From positions 3,455-67,454 of the forward strand of contig CAYSBW010000007.1 in the NCBI GenBank assembly GCA_964429485.1: a DNA stretch of 64,000 bases, given 5' to 3'. Both the position numbers and the translations under genes were made by a program. This document shows positions 15,891-24,707 of the stretch, one piece after another. This DNA comes from JAPLKB01 sp964429485. Its GTDB lineage: Bacteria > Desulfobacterota > Syntrophorhabdia > Syntrophorhabdales > Syntrophorhabdaceae. Position 1 is the stretch's first letter. Every line of letters begins with the position of its first letter. The notes under the pieces were generated by a model. That model was not told the DNA's origin. It saw only the letters and a program-made list of their open reading frames with translations, and made no database searches.

Positions 15891-17141
15891 ATGAAAAAAA
15901 TGCCTTTGATAGAATTTCGAAATGTTACCAAACGGTTCAACGAGAAAACCGTTTTGAATAACGTCAATGCCAGTATTTATGAAAATCAAGTTACAACGAT
16001 TATAGGTAAGAGTGGAACAGGGAAAAGTGTGTTTCTCAAACATATTATAGGTCTGTTGAAACCGGATGAAGGTACAATTTTATTTGAGGGCAAGCCTATT
16101 GACAAGATGAATAAGCATGAGCGCGAAAAATACAGGAGCAACATATCCTTTCTTTTCCAGAACAACGCATTGCTTGATTCAATGACAGTTTTTGATAATG
16201 TTGCTTTTCCGTTGAGACAGACTACAAATCTTAAGAAGAAAGAGATTGAGGCCAAAGCATTAAAAAGGATTGAAGACCTGGATCTCATTGAAGCCATCAA
16301 TAAATATCCCTCAGAGCTTTCTGGAGGAATGCAGAAGAGGGTTGCTCTCGCAAGAGCCCTGGTAACTGACCCCGGAATTGTGCTTTTTGATGAACCAACA
16401 ACAGGGCAGGACCCTATAAGAAAAAACATGATTCTCAGTATGATTTCTCATTACAGGAAAAAATTTGGTTTTACTGCTGTTATGATCAGCCATGATATAC
16501 CTGATGTGTTTTTTATTTCAGACAGGATTATTATACTTTGGGAAGGTTCAATCGGGTTTGAAGGTACCTATGATGAAGTATTAAAGCGCAAGCTACCTTT
16601 AATCGATGAATTTCTCCGCAGCCTGGAAGGGTTTCAGGATGAACTCACGGGTTTACCTTCCAGAGAAGCCTTCAGGATGCATTACACAGGGATGCTGGGG
16701 GGGTCTGTTACAGCAGTTGCTGTTTCTGCAGCTCTTTTCAGTATTGGTATTAATTTGCCTGGAACTGATTCAGGATCACAGATTTCACTGGAAATTCTCA
16801 AATTCCTTGGAAAATTTACAAATAAACAGTTTAATCCTCTTGGAGGCTTCTCTGCTCGTCACAGTAGAGATCAAATACTTACGGTGTTTCCCCATACAAC
16901 AATAGATGAGGCTAAAGAGCTGGTATCAGGTTTTGCAAAAAAATTACAGGAAGGTGGCCTTGCGGGAATTGAAAACATGGCCATACGAAAAACAGGCAAT
17001 GGAGAATGCTTTGATATTAACATACGTGCGGGGATTACCGGGGTATATCCTGCTGACGAAATTGAACAGATTATTAAAAGAGCTGAGGAAGCGCAGGAAA
17101 TAATAGCAAGTTATAGATGTAATGCTGGAGGTAGTTTGTAA
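15891..17141 (+). CDS. mlaF: MlaF-type ABC ATPase fused to a degenerate GGDEF-like domain
   Basis: 416 residues; ordinary MlaF is about 270. The N-terminal ATPase (1-240) has Walker A GKSGTGKS (39-46), signature LSGGMQKR (143-150), Walker B IVLFDEP (163-169) and switch His H201. The C-terminal extension starts with DELTGLPSREAF (250-261), the characteristic opening of GGDEF domains. It ends with INIRAGITGVYPADEIEQII followed by KRAEEA, matching the end of the same fold. At the active site the GGDEF residues are lost: the region reads FSARHSRDQILTVFP (320-334). A catalytic diguanylate cyclase is thus excluded. The domain may be structural, a nucleotide sensor or a dimerisation module. mlaD overlaps the stop (TAATG). 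Confidence 0.9.
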   Translation: MKKMPLIEFRNVTKRFNEKTVLNNVNASIYENQVTTIIGKSGTGKSVFLKHIIGLLKPDEGTILFEGKPIDKMNKHEREKYRSNISFLFQNNALLDSMTVFDNVAFPLRQTTNLKKKEIEAKALKRIEDLDLIEAINKYPSELSGGMQKRVALARALVTDPGIVLFDEPTTGQDPIRKNMILSMISHYRKKFGFTAVMISHDIPDVFFISDRIIILWEGSIGFEGTYDEVLKRKLPLIDEFLRSLEGFQDELTGLPSREAFRMHYTGMLGGSVTAVAVSAALFSIGINLPGTDSGSQISLEILKFLGKFTNKQFNPLGGFSARHSRDQILTVFPHTTIDEAKELVSGFAKKLQEGGLAGIENMAIRKTGNGECFDINIRAGITGVYPADEIEQIIKRAEEAQEIIASYRCNAGGSL

Positions 17142-17590
17142 TGAAAAAGTACTCAATGGAAACAGCTGTTGGTGTTTTTGTAGTAATCGGCCTTATATGT
17201 GTGGGATACATGACAGTGAAACTCGGTAAAGTTTCACTCTTTGGAGAGGAGACCTACAAACTTTATGCCAGATTTGCCTCAGCTTCCGGACTCAGGGTGG
17301 GTAGTTCAGTTGAAGTGTTCGGTCTTGAAGTGGGAAGTGTGAAGGGTCTTAAAATAGAGACTGATAAACAGATGGCAGTTGTAGAAATGGCGATCAATAA
17401 AAACATCACAGTATACGATGATGCAGCGGCTACCATAAAAACCTCAGGGCTTATTGGAGATAAATATGTTAAAATTGAACCTGGAGGATCAGGTGCTCCT
17501 ATCGGGAAAGGCGGTTTCATAACCCAAACATCAGTGCCTGCTGATATTGAAGATCTTATCGGAAAGTATGCTTTCGGAGATGCAAAATAG
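17141..17590 (+). CDS. mlaD: MlaD-type MCE-domain periplasmic lipid carrier
   Basis: 149 residues: one N-terminal membrane anchor (about 8-28) and a single MCE domain with ARFASASGLRVGSSVEVFGL and IKTSGLIGDKYVKIEPGG. MlaD forms a hexameric ring on the periplasmic face of MlaFE and passes phospholipids through its pore. It is slightly shorter than E. coli MlaD (183). The start codon overlaps the mlaF stop by one base. Confidence 0.93.
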   Translation: MKKYSMETAVGVFVVIGLICVGYMTVKLGKVSLFGEETYKLYARFASASGLRVGSSVEVFGLEVGSVKGLKIETDKQMAVVEMAINKNITVYDDAAATIKTSGLIGDKYVKIEPGGSGAPIGKGGFITQTSVPADIEDLIGKYAFGDAK

Positions 17591-17645
17591 GATGAAAGAG
17601 GCAGTGTTTTTAATGTTGATTAAAGATTTATTAAGGGAGGGTGTG

Positions 17646-18236
17646 TTGAAAACTTTACGTAAGTTTATATTTATGATTGTATTTGTTATTCCTGTCATTG
17701 CCTTTGCCGGTATACCCCTGGATACTGTGAAAACTAATGTTAATGGTGTACTTGAAGTAATGCGTGATCCCAAACTTAAAGGGGAATCCGGTCAAAAATT
17801 AAAAGAGCAGAGGATTGTTGTTGCTGCCGAAAAGCTTTTTGATTTTATAGAGCTTTCCAAGAGAACGCTGGGTTTGAACTGGAACAAGCTTACACCGGAC
17901 CAGCGTAAAGAATTTGTTGAGTTATACAAGACCATACTCAAGGATTCCTATGTGGATAAAATTACAGCCTATACAGACGAAAAGGTAAATTTTACAAAAG
18001 AGGTTCCTCTATCTGAAACCACAATGGAAGTGCAGAGTTTTGTAGTAACAAAAAACACTGCTGTGCCTATTTTTTATAGAGTTATCATAAAGGGAGGGGA
18101 GTGGAAGGTCTATGATGTAGTGATAGAGGGAGTCAGCCTTATAAGCAACTACCGAAGCCAATTCAGAGAAATACTTGGAAATAACCCGCCTGAATCTCTA
18201 CTTGAAACATTACGCAAAAAGGTTGGTAAAAATTGA
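17646..18236 (+). CDS. mlaC: MlaC-type periplasmic phospholipid-binding protein
   Basis: 196 residues with a Sec signal peptide (MKTLRKFIFMIVF..., cleavage near VIAFA). The mature part is typical of MlaC/Ttg2D: WNKLTPDQRKEFVELYKTIL and a C-terminal YDVVIEGVSLISNYRSQF segment. It shuttles phospholipid between MlaD and MlaA. TTG at 17646 is chosen as start because AGGGAGG (17634-17640) is 5 bp upstream and the signal peptide begins there; an upstream in-frame ATG at 17547 lies inside mlaD. Confidence 0.92.
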   Translation: MKTLRKFIFMIVFVIPVIAFAGIPLDTVKTNVNGVLEVMRDPKLKGESGQKLKEQRIVVAAEKLFDFIELSKRTLGLNWNKLTPDQRKEFVELYKTILKDSYVDKITAYTDEKVNFTKEVPLSETTMEVQSFVVTKNTAVPIFYRVIIKGGEWKVYDVVIEGVSLISNYRSQFREILGNNPPESLLETLRKKVGKN

Positions 18237-19132
18237 ATTGTTTTGTATTTATAAGATTTCAGGGAAGAATGCATTCACATTCGGGATTCATAACCTACTT
18301 TACATTTATTATATGTTTGCTTGGAGGTTTTTTATCAGTATCTTTTGCAGAAGAAGATTTTTCTCTGAATAGAGCTATTGTCCTGTGCGAGGCACAGCAG
18401 GAAGACAAAGAGAGCATTGTAGAAAACTGGTCTGGTGAGCCTGCACAAAGTCAAAATATATCTGATGATGAATATGGTAATGTCACTGAAGAACAGGCAG
18501 TTAGTGGAGAAGGGCCCCGTGTTGCCGATCCCTTGGAACCGTGGAACAGGGCAATGTATAATTTCAACGACAAGGTTTATGTATGGTTGTTAAGACCTGC
18601 TGCAGAAGGATACGAATATGTTTTGCCTGAAGGAATCAGAGGGATATTCAGCAGTTTTTATAAAAATATCAAGGCTCCCGTTAGAATCATAAACAATCTT
18701 CTTCAGGGTAAACCGGGATATGCAGGGATTGAACTGGCCAAGTTTGTTATTAATTCTACAATAGGTGTTGCCGGATTCAGGGATTGTGCAACAGAGTGTT
18801 TTAACATTAAAGGTCGTGAAGCTGATTTTGGACAAACTTTGGGCAAGTATGGTATGGGCCACGGTTTTTATTTTGTCTGGCCGTTTATTGGCCCTTCAAG
18901 TGCCCGTGATTCTGTAGGATGGGGTGTTGACTGGACATTTAAACCAACAACATATCTTGGAGGTTCCGAATGGTTCAATCCGGAAAACGTAGGGCTATAT
19001 GTTCATGAATCAGTAAATACCCTGTCTTTTCACATTGGAGAATATGAGGTACTCAAAGGAGCAGCTATTGATCCATATGTGGCTATGCGTGATATTTATA
19101 TACAGTACAGAGAAAAATTACTAAAAGAATGA
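18233..19132 (+). CDS. mlaA: MlaA/VacJ-family outer-membrane phospholipid channel
   Basis: Up to 299 residues. The family signature is ADPLEPWNRAMYNFND (98-113), and the VacJ domain continues to the C-terminus. MlaA extracts surface-exposed phospholipids from the outer membrane and hands them to MlaC. The first possible start is TTG overlapping the mlaC stop. ATG at 18269 is equally good, with a normal signal peptide (MHSHSGFITYFTF...). No lipobox Cys is evident, unlike E. coli VacJ, so it may not be lipidated. An acidic linker of about 50 residues separates signal and VacJ domain. It is the last gene of the operon. Confidence 0.9.
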   Translation: MNCFVFIRFQGRMHSHSGFITYFTFIICLLGGFLSVSFAEEDFSLNRAIVLCEAQQEDKESIVENWSGEPAQSQNISDDEYGNVTEEQAVSGEGPRVADPLEPWNRAMYNFNDKVYVWLLRPAAEGYEYVLPEGIRGIFSSFYKNIKAPVRIINNLLQGKPGYAGIELAKFVINSTIGVAGFRDCATECFNIKGREADFGQTLGKYGMGHGFYFVWPFIGPSSARDSVGWGVDWTFKPTTYLGGSEWFNPENVGLYVHESVNTLSFHIGEYEVLKGAAIDPYVAMRDIYIQYREKLLKE

Positions 19133-19315
19133 GAGAATATGTTGAATATTTTTTTTCCAAAAAATCCAATTTTTAATTATTAAAATGTTTTAAATTTCAA
19201 ATATGAAATGAAATCAGCAAGTATGAAAAAACATTAAAACAGGGCTACAAGAAGTTATTACAAATTAAGGACATTGATAATATTCTGTACATAGATTGGG
19301 GGATAAAAAATTCTG

Positions 19316-20032
19316 TCAAGTTTTTTTTAGGATTACGAGAAACAATTTCCTGGGCAGATCACCTTCCTCGAATTCTGTAATATCGATAATATCATATCCT
19401 TCGGATAATTCTCCCACTGTTTCCCTGCAAAAAAAATGAACTGCAAAGCCTCCTCTCTCCCATATATTTTCACCGTGATATTTGCCTGTCATGTAATGGG
19501 GGTCATTGATATTTCTTGCTGTATAAACATTAAAACCACCCTTTTTCAACACCCTTTTTATTTCATTTGAAAGGAATTTAAGCTCTGTCTTTGTCAGGGC
19601 CATACAGTAAAGCATGTGAGAATAACAACAATCAAAAGATGCATCCTCAAATGGAAGAGCATTTTTCAAGTTGTGCTGCAGGGTTTTAATGGATTGCAAC
19701 ATCCCGGAATCACGAGATTTATCATTTATTAACCTGAGCCCTTCTTTACTATAATCAACGACTTCAACTTGAAGACCCTGGGTTGCAAAATAGAATGTAT
19801 CCCGTCCCTGCCCCCCGCCAAGTTCCAGAACTTTAAATTTTCCTTCTTTTTTAAACAGATCAACTGCCTTACAGGCAGGATAACTTGGTTCTATTCCAAA
19901 CATATCAATTTTTTCCGAATAAACTTTATCCCAATGTTCCTGTTGGCCGGAAAATACATCTCCATACTTTTCCATCTTATGTTTTTCAATATTTTCCTCA
20001 TATGATTTTTCAGATTTTTCTTTCACATCCAT
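19316..20032 (-). CDS. Class I SAM-dependent methyltransferase
   Basis: 238-residue cytoplasmic methyltransferase. SAM-binding motif I is LELGGGQGRDTF (69-80), followed by VEVVDYS (acidic residue of motif II) and SFDCCYSHMLYCMAL in the motif IV region. The N-terminal 30 residues are charged and Lys/Glu-rich, and YGDVFSGQQEHWDKVYSEK precedes the fold. The substrate is unknown. It is convergent with mlaA (183 bp apart, no terminator seen) and divergent from the GDT1-family gene. Confidence 0.85.
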   Translation of the reverse strand: MDVKEKSEKSYEENIEKHKMEKYGDVFSGQQEHWDKVYSEKIDMFGIEPSYPACKAVDLFKKEGKFKVLELGGGQGRDTFYFATQGLQVEVVDYSKEGLRLINDKSRDSGMLQSIKTLQHNLKNALPFEDASFDCCYSHMLYCMALTKTELKFLSNEIKRVLKKGGFNVYTARNINDPHYMTGKYHGENIWERGGFAVHFFCRETVGELSEGYDIIDITEFEEGDLPRKLFLVILKKT

Positions 20033-20345
20033 GCAATCCCCTTTCCCGGATAACTATTGCCGACACTTTTTTTAACTTTATATAAGCCGGAGTATATTGT
20101 CTTTTACATTAAATTGCTGTAATTTATCTGTCTCTTTATAAATGTTACAAAAAATGATTTTTAATATTTATTTTGTACTTTAAACAATGTTTCTTTCTAC
20201 AGAGGTGCTTCATAGTCTGATTTTAGCAGAATGATAGCACAATGATCTTTTCAATTATATTAAAACCTGTCCGTAGAGGAGGATGCAAGTTAATTTATAG
20301 TAAAGGTTCAGAAATAAAAGCTTTTTAAAATATGTGGGGTATTTA
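20033..20345. other. Intergenic region upstream of the GDT1-family gene
   Basis: 313 bp between two divergent genes. I looked for a yybP-ykoY manganese riboswitch because of the downstream exporter and found no matching core. No convincing promoter, repeat or small gene was seen. Confidence 0.3.
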
Positions 20346-21029
20346 ATGACAGCATATATTACGTCTCTTGTTTTTGTAGTTCTTGCAGAGATGGGAGATA
20401 AGACACAACTGCTTGCCATGGCTTTTGCCACCCGATTTCACTGGGTTACTGTTCTGTGGGGAGTTTTTGTTGCAACACTGGCAAACCATTTATTGGCAGT
20501 ACTTCTGGGGAGCTATCTTACAAGGATAGTGCCTCTTCAATATATTCAGCTTATTGCCTCAGCATCATTTATCCTTTTTGGACTATGGACTTTAAGGGGT
20601 GATAAGCTCGATAATGAAGACAGGAAATTTAATTTTAGTCCATTCTGGACAGTTGCCATTGCATTTTTTATTGCTGAAATGGGTGATAAAACGCAGCTTG
20701 CAACTGTTGCACTGGCCACGAAATTTGAAAGTGTAGCACAAATATGGATGGGCACAACAACCGGTATGTTGATAGCTGACTCTATAGGTATATTTTTCGG
20801 TATTGTTCTCGGGAAAAATATTCCGGAACGAGCAATTAAGTGGTTCGCTGCATCGATTTTTATTTTTTTCGGTATTGTCGGTATATATAGTTCACTTCCT
20901 GAAAATATTCGGACAATACCAAATGTAGCAGGGGGTCTTCTTTTCTTAATCCTTCTGGTATATGTTGTAGTGCGTATGAATAAACAGGAAAGACGAAAAG
21001 AAGAGAAAGAAAAAAATATTCATGAATAA
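20346..21029 (+). CDS. GDT1/TMEM165 (UPF0016) family divalent cation exporter
   Basis: 227-residue membrane protein with two homologous halves, each carrying the signature E-x-G-D-K-T: AEMGDKTQLLAMAF (E15-T20) and AEMGDKTQLATVAL (E111-T116). Six hydrophobic segments are predicted. Family members exchange Mn2+ or Ca2+ for protons or sodium; bacterial members (MneA type) give manganese tolerance. The ATG at 20346 is chosen over an upstream GTG because GGGG (20336-20339) precedes it. A charged, Lys-rich tail ends the protein. Confidence 0.92.
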   Translation: MTAYITSLVFVVLAEMGDKTQLLAMAFATRFHWVTVLWGVFVATLANHLLAVLLGSYLTRIVPLQYIQLIASASFILFGLWTLRGDKLDNEDRKFNFSPFWTVAIAFFIAEMGDKTQLATVALATKFESVAQIWMGTTTGMLIADSIGIFFGIVLGKNIPERAIKWFAASIFIFFGIVGIYSSLPENIRTIPNVAGGLLFLILLVYVVVRMNKQERRKEEKEKNIHE

Positions 21030-21031
21030 AC

Positions 21032-21430
21032 TTAATCTACAGGAATGCCATTAATAAAAATAACCGGTTTTTCAAAAGAAGAAGAATCATTTATTTTGAG
21101 CAGGATTTCCCCTGTTTCCTTCTTTTGTTCGGCAATTATAATGCCCTGCAGTGCCCAGGGTGACAGACCTTCAACAACTTCATCATTGATGATTAATCCG
21201 CAGCCTCCTCCTGGGGCAACTATCTGTCTGTAAACTTTATTGGTATCCATATCTGTGTGCAGGGTACCATTTTTTTCTGCAAGACACAGGCTGTTGCCAT
21301 GAATGTGAAGATTACAGATGATTTTGAATTCTTTGTTGTTATCAATAACCAGATAAGTGTTTTTTTTACCTGATATATTGGAATTTTCTTTTGAAGCATC
21401 CAAGTCTATCCGTTTTATTATGACTTCCAT
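21032..21430 (-). CDS. Conserved-looking protein of unknown function
   Basis: 132 residues, soluble and rich in beta-strand-like alternation, with no signal peptide. The most distinctive segment is a Gly-rich loop, VAPGGGCGLIINDEVVEGLSP. The start at 21430 is preferred because GGAAGG lies just upstream. It follows pyrC on the same strand in the opposite-strand gap after the GDT1-family gene, with 113 bp to pyrC. I do not recognise the family and cannot assign a function. Confidence 0.65.
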   Translation of the reverse strand: MEVIIKRIDLDASKENSNISGKKNTYLVIDNNKEFKIICNLHIHGNSLCLAEKNGTLHTDMDTNKVYRQIVAPGGGCGLIINDEVVEGLSPWALQGIIIAEQKKETGEILLKINDSSSFEKPVIFINGIPVD

Positions 21431-21543
21431 ATTCCAACCTTCCACAGCACAGTATTAATATCTTTTACCTGATAATATCAAATAGATTTCTGAAAAACAA
21501 GAAGTAGTGAATGTATGACAGGTAGTTTATTATCCTGAAGATA

Positions 21544-22827
21544 TCAGGTTGTTTTACTTCTGTAGACAATATTGCCGTTAACAATGGTAAAGAGGTTCTT
21601 TCCCTTCAACTTCCAGCCGTGAAAGGGGGTATTCCTGCCTTTTGAAAGAAAATTGTTTTTATCGACCACCCACTCTGCAAGAGGGTCGAAAATTATGATG
21701 TCCGCTGCATTGCCAGGTGTAATTCTTCCATAGGGAAGTTTTAACAGTTGCGCCGGAGCTTCAGTAAATTTTCGCAACAGTTCCATTAGACTAAGAACAC
21801 CTTCATGGACAAGATTCAAAGAAAGAGCCAGCGCTGTTTCAAGGCCGGAAATTCCGGAAGAGGCAATATCGAATTCTACATCTTTTGATGTGAAATCATG
21901 GGGTGCATGATCTGTTGCAATAATATCTATTGATCCATTTTTAAGCCCTTCTTTAATTGCTTCAACATCATCTCTTGATCTTAAGGGTGGATTAACCTTT
22001 GTATTAGTATCAAAACCGAGAGTTGCTTCATCGATTAATGTAAAATAGTGAGGGCAAGTGTCACAGGTTATTTTTTTAAACTTTTTTTTGAATTCCCTTA
22101 CAGCGTCAATACTGCCCTTTGTTGAAAGATGTGTAAGATGTATTGGAATACCGACGTATTCTGCCAGAGCCATATCTCTTTTTACTATAATTTCTTCAGC
22201 AATGGAGGGAACCGCAGTGAGACCTGATATAATAGAAGCTTTTCCCTCGTGGACAAAACCATTTGAAAGATCTTCATCTTCGCAGTGAGATATTGCTGGA
22301 ATGTTAAAAAGCTTTATATATTCAAGGGCTTTACGAAGAAGTCCGGAATTTTTCACGGATTTTCCATCATCTGAAACTGCTACAATGCCTGCCCTGTACA
22401 TCTCTCCTATTTCTGCGAGCTCTTTTCCTTCCAGGTTTTTTGTAATTGCGCCACAGGGAAAAACGCGACAGACAGCTTCAATCTTAGATTGATTTACGAT
22501 ATATTCAGTAACGCTTTTGTTATCATTAACCGGATTAGTGTTTGCCATGCAAACAACTGTCGTAAAACCGCCTTTTGCAGCAGCCATAGTTCCTGTTTTA
22601 ATTGATTCCTTGTATTCATAGCCCGGTTCGCGCAGATGTACATGAACGTCTATGAGACCAGGAGCAACGATAAGACCTGATGCATCTATAATTTCTGTAA
22701 TACTATCATTTTCGCTGATATTTTTATCAATTTTTTCAACAAATCCATCTTTTATGTATATGTCCAGCTCCTGATCCATGTTGTTGCCAGGATCAATGAC
22801 TCTGCCGTTTTTTATAAGGATTTTCAT
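21544..22827 (-). CDS. pyrC: Dihydroorotase
   Basis: 427 residues, class I dihydroorotase of the amidohydrolase superfamily. It closes carbamoyl-aspartate to dihydroorotate in pyrimidine synthesis. The metal ligands H62 and H64 lie in LIDVHVHLREPG, and the DHAPH motif is present in the C-terminal half. The ATGA overlap with pyrB shows translational coupling. It is the last gene of fdx-pyrR-pyrB-pyrC. Confidence 0.95.
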   Translation of the reverse strand: MKILIKNGRVIDPGNNMDQELDIYIKDGFVEKIDKNISENDSITEIIDASGLIVAPGLIDVHVHLREPGYEYKESIKTGTMAAAKGGFTTVVCMANTNPVNDNKSVTEYIVNQSKIEAVCRVFPCGAITKNLEGKELAEIGEMYRAGIVAVSDDGKSVKNSGLLRKALEYIKLFNIPAISHCEDEDLSNGFVHEGKASIISGLTAVPSIAEEIIVKRDMALAEYVGIPIHLTHLSTKGSIDAVREFKKKFKKITCDTCPHYFTLIDEATLGFDTNTKVNPPLRSRDDVEAIKEGLKNGSIDIIATDHAPHDFTSKDVEFDIASSGISGLETALALSLNLVHEGVLSLMELLRKFTEAPAQLLKLPYGRITPGNAADIIIFDPLAEWVVDKNNFLSKGRNTPFHGWKLKGKNLFTIVNGNIVYRSKTT

Positions 22828-23747
22828 ATTTCACCTCCTGTGAGGAGAAAAAGTACAGCCATTCTCACTGCAACACCATTTTCCACCTGATCAAGTATTA
22901 CCGAATACGGCCCGTCTGCCACTTCACCAGTAATTTCAATTCCCCTGTTCATAGGGCCGGGATGCATTATTATTACATCTTTTTTTGCTTTTTTAACATG
23001 TTCAGGTTTCAGACCATAAATAGTGGAATATTCATTAATCGAGGGAATATAAGATATCCCGCCCCTTTCTTTCTGAATCCGTAACATCATAATCACATCA
23101 GCATTCCTAACTGCTTTGTTAATATCGTACTCTACTTTTACCCCGAGGTCTTCAATGTTCGGAGGTATCATGGTTGGAGGGCCGCAGCAGATTATTTCTG
23201 TATCAAAAAGCTTCAAGGCAAAGACATTTGATCTTGCTACTCTGCTATGGGCAATATCACCGATTACAACAAATTTCAGACCATCTATCCTGCCTTTTTT
23301 TTCCTTCATGGTAAAAAGATCGAGAAGTGCCTGTGTAGGGTGCTCGTGAGAGCCGTCACCTGCATTGACAACAGAAGAATTAACTATTTCTGATAAAATA
23401 TGGGGAGCTCCAGGCATACTGTGACGGATAACAATAACGTCCGGTTGCATTGATTCAAGATTTCTGGCAGTGTCCTTCAGGGTTTCGCCTTTAAGATAGC
23501 TGCTTGTACTGGCGGTGACATTAATTGTATCTGCGCTCAGACGTTTTGCTGCTATTTCAAAGGAAACCCGTGTCCTTGTACTTGGTTCATAAAAAAGGGT
23601 GATCACTGTTTTTCCGCGAAGTGTGGGAACCTTTTTAACTTCTCTTTTTGATATGTCTTTAAATGATTCGGCAGTATCGAGGACAAGGAGGACCTCTTCT
23701 TTTGAAAGTTCATTAATGCCAAGAAGGTCTTTTTTTGTCCAGTCCAT
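22824..23747 (-). CDS. pyrB: Aspartate carbamoyltransferase catalytic subunit
   Basis: 307 residues, the family's normal length. The carbamoyl phosphate site is FYEPSTRTR (52-60), with K86 in the 80s loop and HPTQ at 136-139. It makes carbamoyl-aspartate. No pyrI regulatory subunit is present; the pyrB-pyrC pairing resembles bacteria with class B or C complexes. The ATG lies directly after the pyrR stop. Confidence 0.96.
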   Translation of the reverse strand: MDWTKKDLLGINELSKEEVLLVLDTAESFKDISKREVKKVPTLRGKTVITLFYEPSTRTRVSFEIAAKRLSADTINVTASTSSYLKGETLKDTARNLESMQPDVIVIRHSMPGAPHILSEIVNSSVVNAGDGSHEHPTQALLDLFTMKEKKGRIDGLKFVVIGDIAHSRVARSNVFALKLFDTEIICCGPPTMIPPNIEDLGVKVEYDINKAVRNADVIMMLRIQKERGGISYIPSINEYSTIYGLKPEHVKKAKKDVIIMHPGPMNRGIEITGEVADGPYSVILDQVENGVAVRMAVLFLLTGGEI

Positions 23748-24287
23748 TCAAATTCTCATAATTACAACTTCATCTTTGTTATCAACTTCTTTGAGTTTAA
23801 CAAGTATATCCTCTTCAGGACTTGCAGTATATTTTACACCTGCATAATCCGGATGTATGGGAAGCTCTCTATGGCCCCTGTCAACAAGCACGGCAACTTG
23901 AATTTTTCTTGGTCTTCCCAGGTCCATCAGAGCATCCATTGCTGCTCTTGTAGTTCTTCCTGTATGCATTACATCATCTATAAGAACGATAGTCATATTA
24001 TTGACATCAAAGGGTATATCAGTCCTTTTTACGGCAGGAAGTTTGAATTTAAAAATATCGTCTCTGTACATGGTAATGTCAAGAATTCCGAGAGGAAGCT
24101 CTATGCTTTCAATATCCTTTATCTTGCTCCTGATCCTGTTTGCAAGATTTACCCCTCTTGTCCTGATGCCTATAAGACACAAATTTTCGCTACCCTTGTT
24201 TCTTTCCAGAATTTCATGGGCAATCCTTGTGACAGTTCTGTCCAATGCTTTTCGGTCAAGTAATTGAATAGGCTTTTCGTTCATCAA
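23748..24287 (-). CDS. pyrR: PyrR bifunctional protein (pyr regulator/uracil phosphoribosyltransferase)
   Basis: 179 residues with the type I phosphoribosyltransferase PRPP motif VLIDDVMHTGRT (101-112). PyrR converts uracil to UMP and in many bacteria binds the pyr mRNA leader to control attenuation. I did not find an obvious PyrR-binding loop or attenuator in the leader upstream of the ferredoxin gene, so the regulatory role here is unproven. It overlaps the upstream ferredoxin gene by four bases (ATGA) and abuts pyrB. Confidence 0.94.
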   Translation of the reverse strand: MMNEKPIQLLDRKALDRTVTRIAHEILERNKGSENLCLIGIRTRGVNLANRIRSKIKDIESIELPLGILDITMYRDDIFKFKLPAVKRTDIPFDVNNMTIVLIDDVMHTGRTTRAAMDALMDLGRPRKIQVAVLVDRGHRELPIHPDYAGVKYTASPEEDILVKLKEVDNKDEVVIMRI

Positions 24288-24466
24288 TCATCCATATAAA
24301 TAGCTTTTTCAGGACACTGGTTAATGCAGGATGTGCATTCGATACAGTCTTCCGGTATTGACACCATCAGATCTCCAAGGGCATTTAGCGAGAATACTTC
24401 ATAGGCACATGTATCCATACATTCTCCGCAGTTGTTGCACAACAGCTGGTCAATATATGGTCTCAC
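24284..24466 (-). CDS. 2[4Fe-4S] ferredoxin leading the pyr operon
   Basis: 60-residue bacterial ferredoxin with two CxxCxxCxxxC motifs: C10, C13, C16, C20 and C41, C44, C47, C51, the last followed by Pro. It is the first gene of the pyrR-pyrB-pyrC operon and shares ATGA with pyrR. Ferredoxins are not standard partners of these enzymes. It could serve an anaerobic dihydroorotate dehydrogenase encoded elsewhere, but that is speculation. Confidence 0.93.
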   Translation of the reverse strand: MRPYIDQLLCNNCGECMDTCAYEVFSLNALGDLMVSIPEDCIECTSCINQCPEKAIYMDD

Positions 24467-24635
24467 ATTGCTTAACTATAATAGGTTTGAAAAAAAAAAT
24501 CAATCAAAAGGAATGAAGAAATATGTTTTTATGAAGAGAAGTTCTTGTTAATTTAATATTTGATTTAATGGCTCTGGTTCCGAAAATCCCGTTCATAGCG
24601 GATGTCCTTACTAAGCGTCTTGTGAAAAAAATTTC

Positions 24636-24664
24636 TTGACAAACATGACAGATAAAGATAATTT
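24636..24664 (+). promoter_or_regulatory. Candidate promoter of secDF
   Basis: A perfect TTGACA (24636-24641) is followed by GATAAT (24657-24662, 15-bp spacer) or TAATTT (24659-24664, 17-bp spacer). It lies about 45 bp upstream of the secD start in the divergent 241-bp region. Confidence 0.5.
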
Positions 24665-24707
24665 TGTATGCTTGTCACCCAAAAATTAAATTGAAACGGG
24701 GCTGTAA

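Noticed and set aside
20033..20345. Manganese (yybP-ykoY) riboswitch before the GDT1-family gene
   Set aside because: The conserved core is not present in the leader.
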